The notes beneath the pieces are model-generated. The model saw only the letters and a list, made by a program, of their open reading frames with translations, was not told where the DNA came from and made no database searches. Source: Kangiellaceae bacterium (GTDB taxonomy: Bacteria; Pseudomonadota; Gammaproteobacteria; Enterobacterales; Kangiellaceae). Taken from it: a stretch of DNA of 28,695 bases. Shown here one piece after another: positions 14,415 through 23,627 of the stretch (the stretch's first letter is position 1; each line of letters opens with the position of its first letter). The translations under genes were made by a program, and so were the position numbers. Where the stretch lies: assembly GCA_030590405.1 (NCBI GenBank), contig JAUUYO010000004.1, positions 1 to 28,695 on the forward strand, given 5' to 3'.

Positions 14415-17375
14415 GTGGTTGTAATGATGAAAATAATGGTTTCAATTTCTGTAGTTTGCAAGAAAATGATTTGTATGAGTTGGCTAAAGCAGCGCTCGTT
14501 ATTCGTTTTATTGCCGTTTTGTTTTTTTTCCGCACCATGCATTCATGCCTCTGAAATAGAAGAAAGCTATCTTCTGGAGATACCTTCGTCTAAAGCGAGC
14601 GTTGCTCTAAAAGCTTTGGCTCGTCAGACAAAATATTCGCTGTTATTTCAAAATGCAGAAATCGAATCTGTTGTAACCAATGGCATTAATGGCCGTTATA
14701 CACTTAAACAAGCCTTGCAACAGCTGCTTAAAAATAGCGGTTTTTTCGGAGGTTTCACCGAAAAAAAAGTAATCACTATTTCTCGGCTTTCTGCCGAACA
14801 AAAAAAAATTCCCGAAGAAATAATCGATAGTTCCGCGCTTGTGGACCCTTCTGCCAATTTTGAAATCTCTACGGACTTCATTGAAGATAAAAAGGCTAAA
14901 GAAAACCCAGAGCAAAAAATGGTTATCCTTGGGTCGCGCGCAGCTCCTCGTTCTATAGGTGACTCTCCGGTGCCTGTTGATGTCATTTCTGGCGATGAAC
15001 TGGTAAAAAATGGCGGTCAGGATATGATTGCTATGTTGGCAAGTGTCGTGCCTTCATTCAACGTGAATTCGCAACCTATAGCAGACGCCGCGACTCTTAT
15101 TCGTCCAGCTAACCTTCGCGGTTTACCACCAGATAACACCTTGATTTTGGTAAACGGTAAGAGGCGTCACCGAGCATCGGTTATCGCATTTATCGGCGGC
15201 GGCATAGCGGATGGTTCTCAAGGTCCGGATGTATCGGTTATCCCTACAATCGGACTAAAACAAGTTGAGATTTTACGTGATGGTGCGGCTGCACAATATG
15301 GTTCCGACGCGATCGCGGGGGTGATTAACTTTGTTTTAAAAGATGCGCCAGACGGTGGTTTATTTGAAGTTAAATATGGTTCGTTTTATGAGGGAGACGG
15401 GGACACGGTTCAATATACAGGAAATGTCGGTGCTCACTTGTCGGAAGCGGGATTTATTAATTTCAGTTTTGAGTGGAAATCGCAAGATCCTACCAGCCGA
15501 AGCGTTCAAAGAGATGACGCCCTTCGATTGATCGCTGCCGGTAATACAAATATTCGTACCCCGGCCGCACAGGTATGGGGGACACCGGAAGTTAATGATA
15601 ATTTTAAAATCTGGTTGAATACCGGGTTAGATTTGAATGATAACCAACATGCTTACCTGTTCACCAATTGGGCTGAACGTGAGGTTGAAGGCGGTTTTTT
15701 TTACCGTAATCCAAACACCCGTGATGGCGTATTTGCTGGACCCGGCGTCGATGACGGCGCTGGCCTGGATGAGAACGGAAATCCAATATTAACCCCCACT
15801 ATATTGGTAGGCGATTTAAGCCCTGACGTATTAAATAATTCCGCATGTCCTATCGTACGGATCATTAATGATGTGCCAGACGCCGATGCTCTGGCATCGT
15901 TGCCGGGAGCTAACTGTTTTGCATTTAATCGCCTGTTCCCTGGAGGGTTCACACCACTGTTTAGCGGACATATTCTTGATGTTTCGCTGACCGCTGGTAC
16001 ACGAGGAGAGTTCAGTAATGGTATAAGCTATGACTTTAGCGCTTATGTAGGTGAAAGTTCATCTAGTTTTCGGGTTAAAAACACTGTTAATGCATCCCTA
16101 GGTCCCAATTCACCGACTAATTTTAAAGCTGGCGGTTACACTCAACGGGAAAAAGCCGTTAATGTCGATTTCGTCAATTCTATTGATGTGACCACTTACG
16201 CCTGGGGGATCGAATGGCGACAGGATACCTTTGAGGTTACCGCCGGTGATGAGGCATCTTTTGAAATTGGGCCGCTCGCTAATCAGGGATTTAATTCGGG
16301 TTCTAATGGTTTTAACGGCTTTTCTACTCGCTCACAAGGGACTTTTAGTCGTTATAATATTAGTGGCTACATCGATGTTGAACAGGAAATTACGGACGAT
16401 TTTCTGGTTGATTTGGCTGTCCGTTATGAAGATTTCAGTGATTTTGGAACAACCACTAATTTCAAATTAAGTGGAATCCATAATATTGATGAACACTTTG
16501 CTGTGCGAGGCGGAGTTAGTACCGGTTTTCGAGCGCCGACGGTGGGTCAATCTAATGTAACAAACGTGACTACCGCTTTCGATGCCGATTTAGGTTTAGT
16601 TGATCAGGCTACACTCCCTCCGACCAACCCTATTTCAGTGCAATTGGGTGGCAAACCGCTGCAACCGGAAGATTCCGAAAGTGTTTCTTTTGGTATCGTT
16701 TATGAAAACGATGGCGGTTTGTTTGTAACGGCGGATTTTTTCCACATTGAAGTGACCGACCGCATTGCGCAAACCTCTAACTTTAAAATATCGGACAGAG
16801 ATAGAGAAGAACTCGTGGCCCAAGGGGTTACAGATGCGACTAATTTTACCAGCGTCAAGTTTTTTACCAATGATTTTGATACAACCACTAAAGGGCTCGA
16901 TGTGGTTGTTAGTTATGCGGCAGCAATTATTGAAGGGACAGATACCAAGTTTAACCTGGCGTACAATCATACCAATACTGATGTAGATGCTTACGACCCT
17001 GATATTATCAGCGAGACAAGAGTCAAACAATTAGAGCAGAATCTACCGACAAACCGAGTCACTTTTACCATAGCCCATACTCAAGGTCATTGGGATAGTT
17101 TTTTTCGAGTGAATTATTATGGGGAATATTTTGAAGCTCATCAAGATTCAGCCGAACTACCAATAAACGCCAACGCTGCCATCACGGTGGATGCAGAAGT
17201 TACCTACAATATCACTGCACAAACCTTACTATCAGTAGGGGCTCAAAATTTATTTAATGAGTTTCCCGAGCGAAATGAGTTTTCTGGTGTCGATGGAGCC
17301 AAATACCCCTCTACCTCACCCTTCGGCTTTAACGGTGGTTTTTGGTACATAAAAGCCCAGTACCTGTTTGATTAG
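14415..17375 (+). CDS. TonB-dependent receptor with N-terminal STN signalling domain
   Basis: 986 residues if counted from GTG 14415. Several later ATGs are possible (14424, 14427, 14436, 14466, 14475) and none has a clear ribosome binding site. The last leaves the cleanest signal peptide (MSWLKQRSLFVLLPFCFFSAPCIHA). Domains: STN signalling domain (about 48-125, YLLEIPSSKASVALKALARQ...LKQALQQLL), linker, TonB-box-like KMVILGSRAAPRS (about 170), plug (to about 310, ILRDGAAAQYGSDAIAGVINFVL), and barrel to the C-terminal WYIKAQYLFD. By analogy with FecA, ligand binding is relayed by STN to FecR, encoded just upstream. Two cysteines in one barrel segment (ACPIV and ANCFAFN) are also present in the paralogue. 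The ligand is unknown. Confidence 0.93.
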   Translation: MVVMMKIMVSISVVCKKMICMSWLKQRSLFVLLPFCFFSAPCIHASEIEESYLLEIPSSKASVALKALARQTKYSLLFQNAEIESVVTNGINGRYTLKQALQQLLKNSGFFGGFTEKKVITISRLSAEQKKIPEEIIDSSALVDPSANFEISTDFIEDKKAKENPEQKMVILGSRAAPRSIGDSPVPVDVISGDELVKNGGQDMIAMLASVVPSFNVNSQPIADAATLIRPANLRGLPPDNTLILVNGKRRHRASVIAFIGGGIADGSQGPDVSVIPTIGLKQVEILRDGAAAQYGSDAIAGVINFVLKDAPDGGLFEVKYGSFYEGDGDTVQYTGNVGAHLSEAGFINFSFEWKSQDPTSRSVQRDDALRLIAAGNTNIRTPAAQVWGTPEVNDNFKIWLNTGLDLNDNQHAYLFTNWAEREVEGGFFYRNPNTRDGVFAGPGVDDGAGLDENGNPILTPTILVGDLSPDVLNNSACPIVRIINDVPDADALASLPGANCFAFNRLFPGGFTPLFSGHILDVSLTAGTRGEFSNGISYDFSAYVGESSSSFRVKNTVNASLGPNSPTNFKAGGYTQREKAVNVDFVNSIDVTTYAWGIEWRQDTFEVTAGDEASFEIGPLANQGFNSGSNGFNGFSTRSQGTFSRYNISGYIDVEQEITDDFLVDLAVRYEDFSDFGTTTNFKLSGIHNIDEHFAVRGGVSTGFRAPTVGQSNVTNVTTAFDADLGLVDQATLPPTNPISVQLGGKPLQPEDSESVSFGIVYENDGGLFVTADFFHIEVTDRIAQTSNFKISDRDREELVAQGVTDATNFTSVKFFTNDFDTTTKGLDVVVSYAAAIIEGTDTKFNLAYNHTNTDVDAYDPDIISETRVKQLEQNLPTNRVTFTIAHTQGHWDSFFRVNYYGEYFEAHQDSAELPINANAAITVDAEVTYNITAQTLLSVGAQNLFNEFPERNEFSGVDGAKYPSTSPFGFNGGFWYIKAQYLFD

Positions 17376-17408
17376 GGGGTTGTTGAACTATAAAAGATCA
17401 ACAGCTCC
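17376..17408 (+). other. Hairpin between the two receptor genes
   Basis: GGGGTTGTTGA (17376-17386) pairs along all 11 positions, two of them G-U, with TCAACAGCTCC (17398-17408), starting at the base after the stop codon. No T-run follows, so it is not a standard terminator. It could stabilise the upstream message or adjust the ratio of the two receptors. Confidence 0.45.
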
Positions 17409-17526
17409 TGATTCCAGAGTAATAAAAATTAGAATTCATTTTAATTTCATATAGCGGTTTTTTGATGTCGGGGGTACTACTCCTCTGCAACAATAAAAAC
17501 TAACTATCGAAATAGGATAAAAAAAC

Positions 17527-20115
17527 ATGACAAATCAATTTAGGGTAAAAAGCCTTATCTTAGCGATGGGAGTGGCGTTTGCCTCTACTCCAGTATTTGC
17601 TGAAGATGAAACAACAGGTGATGACGATGACGCTCAAGTTATGGTTGTCGTCGGTTCACGTGCCGCACCACGATCTGTGGCTGACTCCCCGGTGCCGGTC
17701 GACGTAATTTCAGCAGCAGAACTTGGGGCGACTGGTTCAAGCGATATGTTAGACATGTTGGTTGGTACGGTACCTTCCTTCAATGTCCATGCAAACCCCA
17801 TCAGTGATGCGGCTACCATGGTACGCCCAGTTAATTTACGAGGCCTTTCTTCAGACAGTACTTTGATACTGGTAAACGGCAAGCGTCGTCATAGAGCGTC
17901 TGTGATCGCATTTCAGGGCGGAGGGATCAATGATGGTGCTCAAGGGCCTGATATTTCCGTTATTCCAAGTGTCGCACTAAAGCAAGTAGAAATATTGCGT
18001 GACGGTGCGGCTGCACAGTATGGTTCTGATGCGATTGCCGGGGTAATGAATTTCGTTTTAAAAGACAGCTCCGATGGCGGGTCTTTTTCTGTTAAATATG
18101 GTGAATATTATGAAGGTGATGGCACTTCAGTAACGATCGATGGAAATATCGGTATGCCATTTACCAATCAGGGTTTCGCTAATTTCAGCTTTCAATTAAA
18201 AAATGCTGATGCGACGAGTCGCAGTATTCAAATTCCAGCGGCGCAGGCTATGGCAGATGCGGGTAATACTTTTATTCAAAATCCCGCACAGATCTGGGGA
18301 TCTCCGGAGATTAATGATGATATTACTTTGTTCGCCAATATCGGCGTTGATTTAGATAGCAGTAAAGAATTCTACTTGTTTGGAAATTACTCTGAGCGTG
18401 ATGTAAAGGGCGGCTTTTATTGGAGAAACCCCCATAACCGTGGCAGCATCTATTCAAATGATGGCGGAGAAACGTTATTAGTTGGTGATTTAGATGGCGT
18501 TGGAACCGGCATCAGTTGTCCGACAGTGACTATCACTTCTGACAATGTATTGGGAAATCTTGCCTACCAACAGATCGCCGATAATTTAACGGCGTTAGGT
18601 CAAAACTGTTTTGCCGTAAACGAAATCCATCCTGGCGGTTACACGCCAAATTTTGGTGGTAATGTTACCGATGCCGCAATAGCGGCCGGCGTTAAAGGTG
18701 ATATTACTGGTGGTATGCTTGACGGTTATTTTTTCGATTTAAGCGCGTCTGTCGGTCGAAATGAAGCGGGTTTTAATATCGTTAATACCATTAATTCATC
18801 CATGGGAATGGATTCGCCGACTGATTTTGAACTCGGCCGATATATTCAGCTAGAAAAATCATTTAATCTTGATTTAGTTAAAACGGTCGATATGGGCTGG
18901 AGCAATGACTTGAACATGGCCAGTGGTCTTGAGTGGCGAGAAGATACTTTTGAAATCGTCGCGGGCGACCCCTTTTCGTATTTAGCTGGACCTTTAATTG
19001 ATCAAGGCTTCAATCTTGGTTCTCATGGATTTCCTGGTTTTCAACCATCGCAAGCTGGAGTGTTTTCTCGTAGAAGCCTCGCGGCTTATGTGGATTTAGA
19101 AGCCTATATTACCGATGATTTCTTACTTGGCGCTGCGCTTCGTTATGAAGATTTTACCACATTTGGTGATACGCTAAATTATAAGGTCACTGCTCAATAT
19201 TCTTTTAATGACAGTTTTTCTTTGCGAGCTTCTACTAGCACCGGATTTAGAGCGCCAACCGTTGGACAGGAAAATGTTAGTAACGTTTCAACCTCGCTTG
19301 AAGATGGTGAATTAACTGATTCGGCTTTGTTGCCACCAACCAGCGAATTCTCACAAGTCTTCGGAGCTCAAGCGTTAGTGCCAGAAGAGTCAGAAAGCTA
19401 TGCGTTTGGTTTAGTGTATGAAAATGGCGATTTCTTTTTTACCGCGGATTATTATAATATCGACATTGAAGGTCGAATTACTCAGTCTGATAGAAAAACA
19501 TTATTTGAGGCTGAATATCTTGAGCTTGAAGCGTTAGGTGTTCCAAATCCTCGTTCTGTTGGAACGGTTAGTTTTTACACCAATGATTTTGATACCACAA
19601 CTTCAGGTTTGGATTTGGTTGCGAATTACAATGCTGAGTTGTTTGGCGGTTCATCTAAATTTAGTGTCGCTTATAACTACACTGATACAGAAGTCACTCA
19701 ATTTAATACTGAATTTACCGATGACTTCAAAGTTAAGCGGTTAGAAGATGGTTTACCTGAGCATCGAGCAACATTTACTTTAGCTCAAAGTTGGGATGAC
19801 GTCAGCATGTTTGTTCGAGCTAACTATTATGGTGAATATTACGCTGTACATGTTGATTGGAGTGCTACTGCTAAAGATGCTGACTCTGCTGTTACACTCG
19901 ATGCGGAAGTTAGCTATCATGTGAGTGACGCATTTAAACTGACACTCGGTGCAACTAATCTTCTTGATCAGGATGCTGAACTTATTGATTTCACCGGAAA
20001 TGGTGGCGATGCAACTAATATCCCAAATGCAAACTGGGGCGGTAAGTTTTATGAAACCAGTCCATTTGGATTTAATGGAGGATTTTACTACTTTAAAGGA
20101 ACTTATACTTTCTAA
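17527..20115 (+). CDS. TonB-dependent receptor, STN-less paralogue
   Basis: 862 residues, ATG 17527 after AATAGGATAA. Signal peptide of 25 residues (ends STPVFA), an acidic stretch, TonB-box-like VMVVVGSRAAPRS (about 38-50), plug (to about 180, ILRDGAAAQYGSDAIAGVMNFVLKD) and barrel ending GGFYYFKGTYTF with a terminal Phe. It is clearly a paralogue of the preceding receptor: the plug segments are nearly identical (DSPVPVDVIS, LVNGKRRHRASVIAF, TGFRAPTVGQ, FYTNDFDTTTSGLD) and the two-cysteine barrel segment is shared. It has no STN domain, so it should transport but not signal. It probably responds to the same sigma factor. The ligand is unknown. Confidence 0.93.
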   Translation: MTNQFRVKSLILAMGVAFASTPVFAEDETTGDDDDAQVMVVVGSRAAPRSVADSPVPVDVISAAELGATGSSDMLDMLVGTVPSFNVHANPISDAATMVRPVNLRGLSSDSTLILVNGKRRHRASVIAFQGGGINDGAQGPDISVIPSVALKQVEILRDGAAAQYGSDAIAGVMNFVLKDSSDGGSFSVKYGEYYEGDGTSVTIDGNIGMPFTNQGFANFSFQLKNADATSRSIQIPAAQAMADAGNTFIQNPAQIWGSPEINDDITLFANIGVDLDSSKEFYLFGNYSERDVKGGFYWRNPHNRGSIYSNDGGETLLVGDLDGVGTGISCPTVTITSDNVLGNLAYQQIADNLTALGQNCFAVNEIHPGGYTPNFGGNVTDAAIAAGVKGDITGGMLDGYFFDLSASVGRNEAGFNIVNTINSSMGMDSPTDFELGRYIQLEKSFNLDLVKTVDMGWSNDLNMASGLEWREDTFEIVAGDPFSYLAGPLIDQGFNLGSHGFPGFQPSQAGVFSRRSLAAYVDLEAYITDDFLLGAALRYEDFTTFGDTLNYKVTAQYSFNDSFSLRASTSTGFRAPTVGQENVSNVSTSLEDGELTDSALLPPTSEFSQVFGAQALVPEESESYAFGLVYENGDFFFTADYYNIDIEGRITQSDRKTLFEAEYLELEALGVPNPRSVGTVSFYTNDFDTTTSGLDLVANYNAELFGGSSKFSVAYNYTDTEVTQFNTEFTDDFKVKRLEDGLPEHRATFTLAQSWDDVSMFVRANYYGEYYAVHVDWSATAKDADSAVTLDAEVSYHVSDAFKLTLGATNLLDQDAELIDFTGNGGDATNIPNANWGGKFYETSPFGFNGGFYYFKGTYTF

Positions 20116-20127
20116 GTAGCAAACGAT

Positions 20128-20158
20128 AAAAAAACCGCATTTTTTATGCGGTTTTTTT
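20128..20158 (+). terminator. Strong rho-independent terminator
   Basis: AAAAAAACCGCAT (20128-20140) pairs with ATGCGGTTTTTTT (20146-20158) around a 5-base loop, 13 bp after the second receptor's stop. It closes the fecI-fecR-receptor locus and can also stop transcription from the opposing minus-strand gene. Confidence 0.93.
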
Positions 20159-20200
20159 ATGTCTGTTTATCACCAATTTTTGGCTGCATTCGTTAAAATT

Positions 20201-21067
20201 TTAATTTTGTTGGTCAGGAGACAGAATAATATCTAAAAAATCAACCGCTTCCGGCCTGACTCGATAGTTATCGGTCAAACTAAGATACGTCACCATTCCT
20301 TTTTCGTTGGTCACAATGACTGTGGGTAATACGCTATCACTATCGTAACCTAACGCCTGTAGTCCAGCCGGTAATCCGTTCTTATGAAAAATTCCTAATG
20401 TTTTTGCTGCAGCGTTATCTTTATCTCTTAAAAACAGAAAGGGCACCTCAAATTTCTTAGCGAGGCTTTCAGTATTTTTATCCGGTTGCGGCGAAACAAG
20501 AACAAATCCTATGCCACTGTGGATCGCTTTTTTGTAAGCATCTACCAGTTCTTTTATTTGGGCGACACAAAAGGGGCACCAATTGCCGCGATAAAACATT
20601 ATCACGGTTGGCTTACCTAAAAACTCGGTTGATGGAATTAATTTGTCAGATTGGTAGAGTTGAAAGTCAGGTAAAGGCTGGCCAATCGATAATATGCCTG
20701 ATGTATCTCTATTGAGTTTTGAATACCAAAAAATATAAACCAGAAACAGTAAAGCATTAGATATAGCGATACCTGACGCTAGCATAAGCGAGTTTTGATT
20801 TTCCTGGTTGGTCGCAAATGAGATAGCTACCAGCAGTATACCAAAGCTCACAAATACCACATTGACGGTTAGATTTTTGCTGGTTCTTGCCATATTTTGA
20901 AAAAGCATCGCTTTAATAAAAAACAACAAAAAAGGCAAGCTCACCATCGTTGCGCCAATTAACCCAAGGGTCACACCATACTTAAAGATATGATTAACAA
21001 TTAAAACATTGGATACTATCAATGCTGGAATGAGTAGAGAAATAAAAAGTGATCTTAATAAGTTCAT
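20201..21067 (-). CDS. Membrane-anchored thioredoxin-fold (AhpC/TSA-like) protein
   Basis: 288 residues. Four hydrophobic segments (about 5-28, 32-56, 65-86, 92-114) precede a redoxin domain (about 130-285). That domain has the motif NWCPFC (Cys164 and Cys167), then ELVDAYKKAIHSGIGFVLVSPQ and a cis-proline-like region in VLPTVIVTNEKG. The CxxC in a redoxin context suggests a thiol-disulfide or peroxide-reducing activity next to the membrane. The side of the membrane is uncertain: an even helix number with the N-terminus inside would put the domain in the cytoplasm. AAAGAG lies before ATG 21067. It is a single gene, convergent with the receptor locus, and the specific substrate is not assignable. 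Confidence 0.82.
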   Translation of the reverse strand: MNLLRSLFISLLIPALIVSNVLIVNHIFKYGVTLGLIGATMVSLPFLLFFIKAMLFQNMARTSKNLTVNVVFVSFGILLVAISFATNQENQNSLMLASGIAISNALLFLVYIFWYSKLNRDTSGILSIGQPLPDFQLYQSDKLIPSTEFLGKPTVIMFYRGNWCPFCVAQIKELVDAYKKAIHSGIGFVLVSPQPDKNTESLAKKFEVPFLFLRDKDNAAAKTLGIFHKNGLPAGLQALGYDSDSVLPTVIVTNEKGMVTYLSLTDNYRVRPEAVDFLDIILSPDQQN

Positions 21068-21354
21068 GAATGCTCTTTAAGGTTATTCAAATGGTTTTAC
21101 AGGCTCAATTAGCTGGCACCTCATTTTTACGGCTTAAGTCAATTGGATGCTTACACTGCATTATTTTACCTGTCATATGAAAATTTTATTGCAACAAAAA
21201 GTCATTATAATTTATAGTTTTTATTACCTTTTAGCAAGTATCCGGGCGTTCTGATATCGATTAGCCAGAATTTGATGTTATCTAACGGTCTTTTATGGCA
21301 TATTGACTTGGTTTATATCAGCATTCTAGCCAACTGGTAGAGTTAGCATTAAGT
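21068..21354. other. Divergent intergenic region
   Basis: 287 bp between the redoxin gene (minus) and the GGDEF-EAL gene (plus). A perfect TATAAT lies at 21207-21212 on the plus strand, but the hexamer 17 bp upstream (ATTTTA) is a poor -35. The rest is AT-rich without clear repeats or coding sequence. Confidence 0.4.
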
Positions 21355-23484
21355 ATGACAGAATTTAATAACAACAATAAAACGGGAGATGGTCCCAAAG
21401 CCCCGATTGCCTGTGAGGGACGCCCTTTTATCAAACGAAAAACTTTTGTGAGTTCAAAATCGGTTGATGTTGAAGAGTTTCACTCTGATATGCATTTAGA
21501 GGTAAAACTCGACCAAATCTCTCAATCTGAACTTGTTAGTGATGAACTAAAAGAAATTGAATCGGTAAACCTGCAATCAGGGGTTGTTAGCCAGTTTAAC
21601 GCACTACGCACAAAACAGTTGATTATTGTTGTGTTGTTAACCATCGTAATCGCGTTTATTAATAATCTGGTCAACCATCAAAGTCACATAACTAGCAAAG
21701 TGCTGATTATTGCCGCGTTAATACTTAGTAATTGTTATATGTTAGTGCAAAGAGGCAAGGTCATATTAGGCGGCTTTATTTTGCTTTGGACGCTGTATGC
21801 TACCATCACTGTTTTGCTGATTACCAATGAGGGACTCAGAGATCCGGTGACTATTGGCTATGCCGGTGTTTTAATTTTTGCGGCAATGCTTGGTAACAAG
21901 CGCCAATTTTTGGCGCTTGTTACAGTTATGGGGATGAGTTTTTTTGCAGTGGGCTATGTCAATCATGTCGGTTGGCTCGACTATTCGGCGACACTATTTG
22001 GTTGGGGAACCGTGGTTGATTATTTTATCATTTATGCCGTTATCAGCTATGCAGCCTGGACGTTAGCCAACGATTTACGTTTTGCCTTGTCGAGTCTAGA
22101 AGTTGAAAATTTAAAAGTTAATAAGTCGAGGCAAAAATATCAGCGCATTGCTCATTATGACTATTTGACTGGTTTACCCAATCGAATTATTGCGCTTGAC
22201 CGGTTTAATCAGGCGATATTTCATTCACGTCGGAATGGTGTGAAAATAGCTATTTTGTTTGTTGATCTGGATAATTTTAAAACGGTCAATGATTCGTTAG
22301 GTCATGCTGTCGGAGACAAGTTGCTTCAGGAGGTTGCCAAACGATTGCAAGCGTCGGTGAGGGATGTTGATACGGTTTGTCGACTCGGTGGCGATGAGTT
22401 TTTAGTTCTGCTGGATGGTATTCATGATGATTCTTCGGTTAACCGGATTTCCAGTCACATATTATCCAGCCTCGCTAAACCGATCATAATTGAACAGCAT
22501 AATTTAACAACGACTTGCTCTATTGGAATTGCTCTTTCACCGACCGATGGCGAGGATTTTGATTTACTTCGCAAAAAAGCTGATATAGCCATGTACAAAG
22601 CAAAAGATTCTGGTCGCAATGCTTTTATGTTTTTTGATCAGAAAATGAATAAAGACCGATTGGCTCATATCGACCGAGTGAATAGTTTGAGAAACGCGAT
22701 CAATAATCAGGAATTTGTGCTTTATTATCAACCAAAGGTTGACCTGAGTAGTGGCAGAATTTTTTCGGCAGAGGCTCTCATCCGCTGGAAGCCTGAAGGC
22801 TTGGCCATGGTGATGCCGGATGAATTTATCCCAGTTGCTGAAAGTACCGGGATTATTATTGAAATTGGCGAATGGGTTTTATATGAAGCGTGTAGACAAT
22901 GTAAAGAGTTTCAGCGTAAAGGTTTGTCCGATTTTAGTATTGCGGTTAATCTCTCTTCTATTCAGTTTAGGCGAGGCAATTTAGCTCAACTAGTAAAAGG
23001 CGCTTTGGCAGCAGCTGACCTTAGTCCGTCTTATTTGGAGTTAGAAGTGACCGAATCTTTGTTGGTTGAAGATACCGATGATATTCGTCAGCAAATAAAA
23101 GAATTACAAGAGTGCGGCGTCACTTTCTCGATTGATGATTTTGGTACCGGTTATTCTTCATTAAGTTATTTACGCGACTTTAATTTTGATTTTTTAAAAA
23201 TAGACCGTACCTTTGTCAAAAATAGTTCACAAAACGGAAGTGACTTAGCACTCTGCGAAGCGATGATTGTGATGGCCCATAAATTAAAAATAATGGTTAT
23301 TGCAGAAGGTATTGAAACCCTTGAGCAAAAAGAAATATTGTTTGCTTCTGGTTGTGAATTTGGTCAGGGGATTTATTTTTCAGCACCGTTGCCCGTTGAC
23401 GATTTTTATCAGCTAGAGCAGTTAAAGTTAAATAGTGATTCAGAGCAACATGTTGTCGACGATCCTGTAGGCTCATTGATTTAA
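21355..23484 (+). CDS. Membrane GGDEF-EAL protein (cyclic-di-GMP cyclase/phosphodiesterase)
   Basis: 709 residues. A cytoplasmic N-terminal stretch of about 80 residues precedes six membrane helices (about 84-240). I do not recognise this sensor as MASE1, MASE2 or MHYT. GGDEF domain about 265-430: RLGGDEFLVLL, with GGDEF near 343, and RDVD exactly five residues before it, so the inhibitory I-site is intact. EAL domain about 445-700: EALIRW near 472, then AVNLSS, EVTESLL, IDDFGTGYSSLSYL, LKIDRTFV, AEGIET and FGQGIYFS, so the metal- and substrate-binding residues are all present. Both activities are chemically possible; which dominates cannot be read from sequence. It starts at ATG 21355 without a clear ribosome binding site and stands alone. 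Confidence 0.94.
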   Translation: MTEFNNNNKTGDGPKAPIACEGRPFIKRKTFVSSKSVDVEEFHSDMHLEVKLDQISQSELVSDELKEIESVNLQSGVVSQFNALRTKQLIIVVLLTIVIAFINNLVNHQSHITSKVLIIAALILSNCYMLVQRGKVILGGFILLWTLYATITVLLITNEGLRDPVTIGYAGVLIFAAMLGNKRQFLALVTVMGMSFFAVGYVNHVGWLDYSATLFGWGTVVDYFIIYAVISYAAWTLANDLRFALSSLEVENLKVNKSRQKYQRIAHYDYLTGLPNRIIALDRFNQAIFHSRRNGVKIAILFVDLDNFKTVNDSLGHAVGDKLLQEVAKRLQASVRDVDTVCRLGGDEFLVLLDGIHDDSSVNRISSHILSSLAKPIIIEQHNLTTTCSIGIALSPTDGEDFDLLRKKADIAMYKAKDSGRNAFMFFDQKMNKDRLAHIDRVNSLRNAINNQEFVLYYQPKVDLSSGRIFSAEALIRWKPEGLAMVMPDEFIPVAESTGIIIEIGEWVLYEACRQCKEFQRKGLSDFSIAVNLSSIQFRRGNLAQLVKGALAAADLSPSYLELEVTESLLVEDTDDIRQQIKELQECGVTFSIDDFGTGYSSLSYLRDFNFDFLKIDRTFVKNSSQNGSDLALCEAMIVMAHKLKIMVIAEGIETLEQKEILFASGCEFGQGIYFSAPLPVDDFYQLEQLKLNSDSEQHVVDDPVGSLI

Positions 23485-23497
23485 AGCTTGTACTCAC

Positions 23498-23557
23498 CAA
23501 TAACTAAAATATCAATAACTAAAATATCAATAACTAAAATATCAATAATTGAAATGC
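23498..23557. repeat. 15-bp tandem repeat, 3 units plus a diverged fourth
   Basis: CAATAACTAAAATAT repeats at 23498-23512, 23513-23527 and 23528-23542, identical each time. A fourth copy at 23543-23557 is diverged (CAATAATTGAAATGC). It starts 13 bp after the GGDEF-EAL stop and lies in the leader of the DUF2797 gene. No coding role is visible. Confidence 0.92.
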
Positions 23558-23627
23558 CGGTAGTCCTTCAGATTATATCCTGACAATTAATCCACCAACT
23601 AGCAAATTAACAAAGAGTACTTTATTT

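Noticed and set aside
21207..21212. Perfect TATAAT upstream of the GGDEF-EAL gene as a promoter.
   Set aside because: No acceptable -35 at 16-18 bp, and such hexamers are frequent in AT-rich intergenic DNA; noted only in the intergenic entry.
23498..23557. CRISPR-like array.
   Set aside because: The units are contiguous 15-bp copies with no spacers and there are no cas genes; it is a simple tandem repeat. The same applies to the repeats at 189-248, 6779-6826 and 10188-10250.
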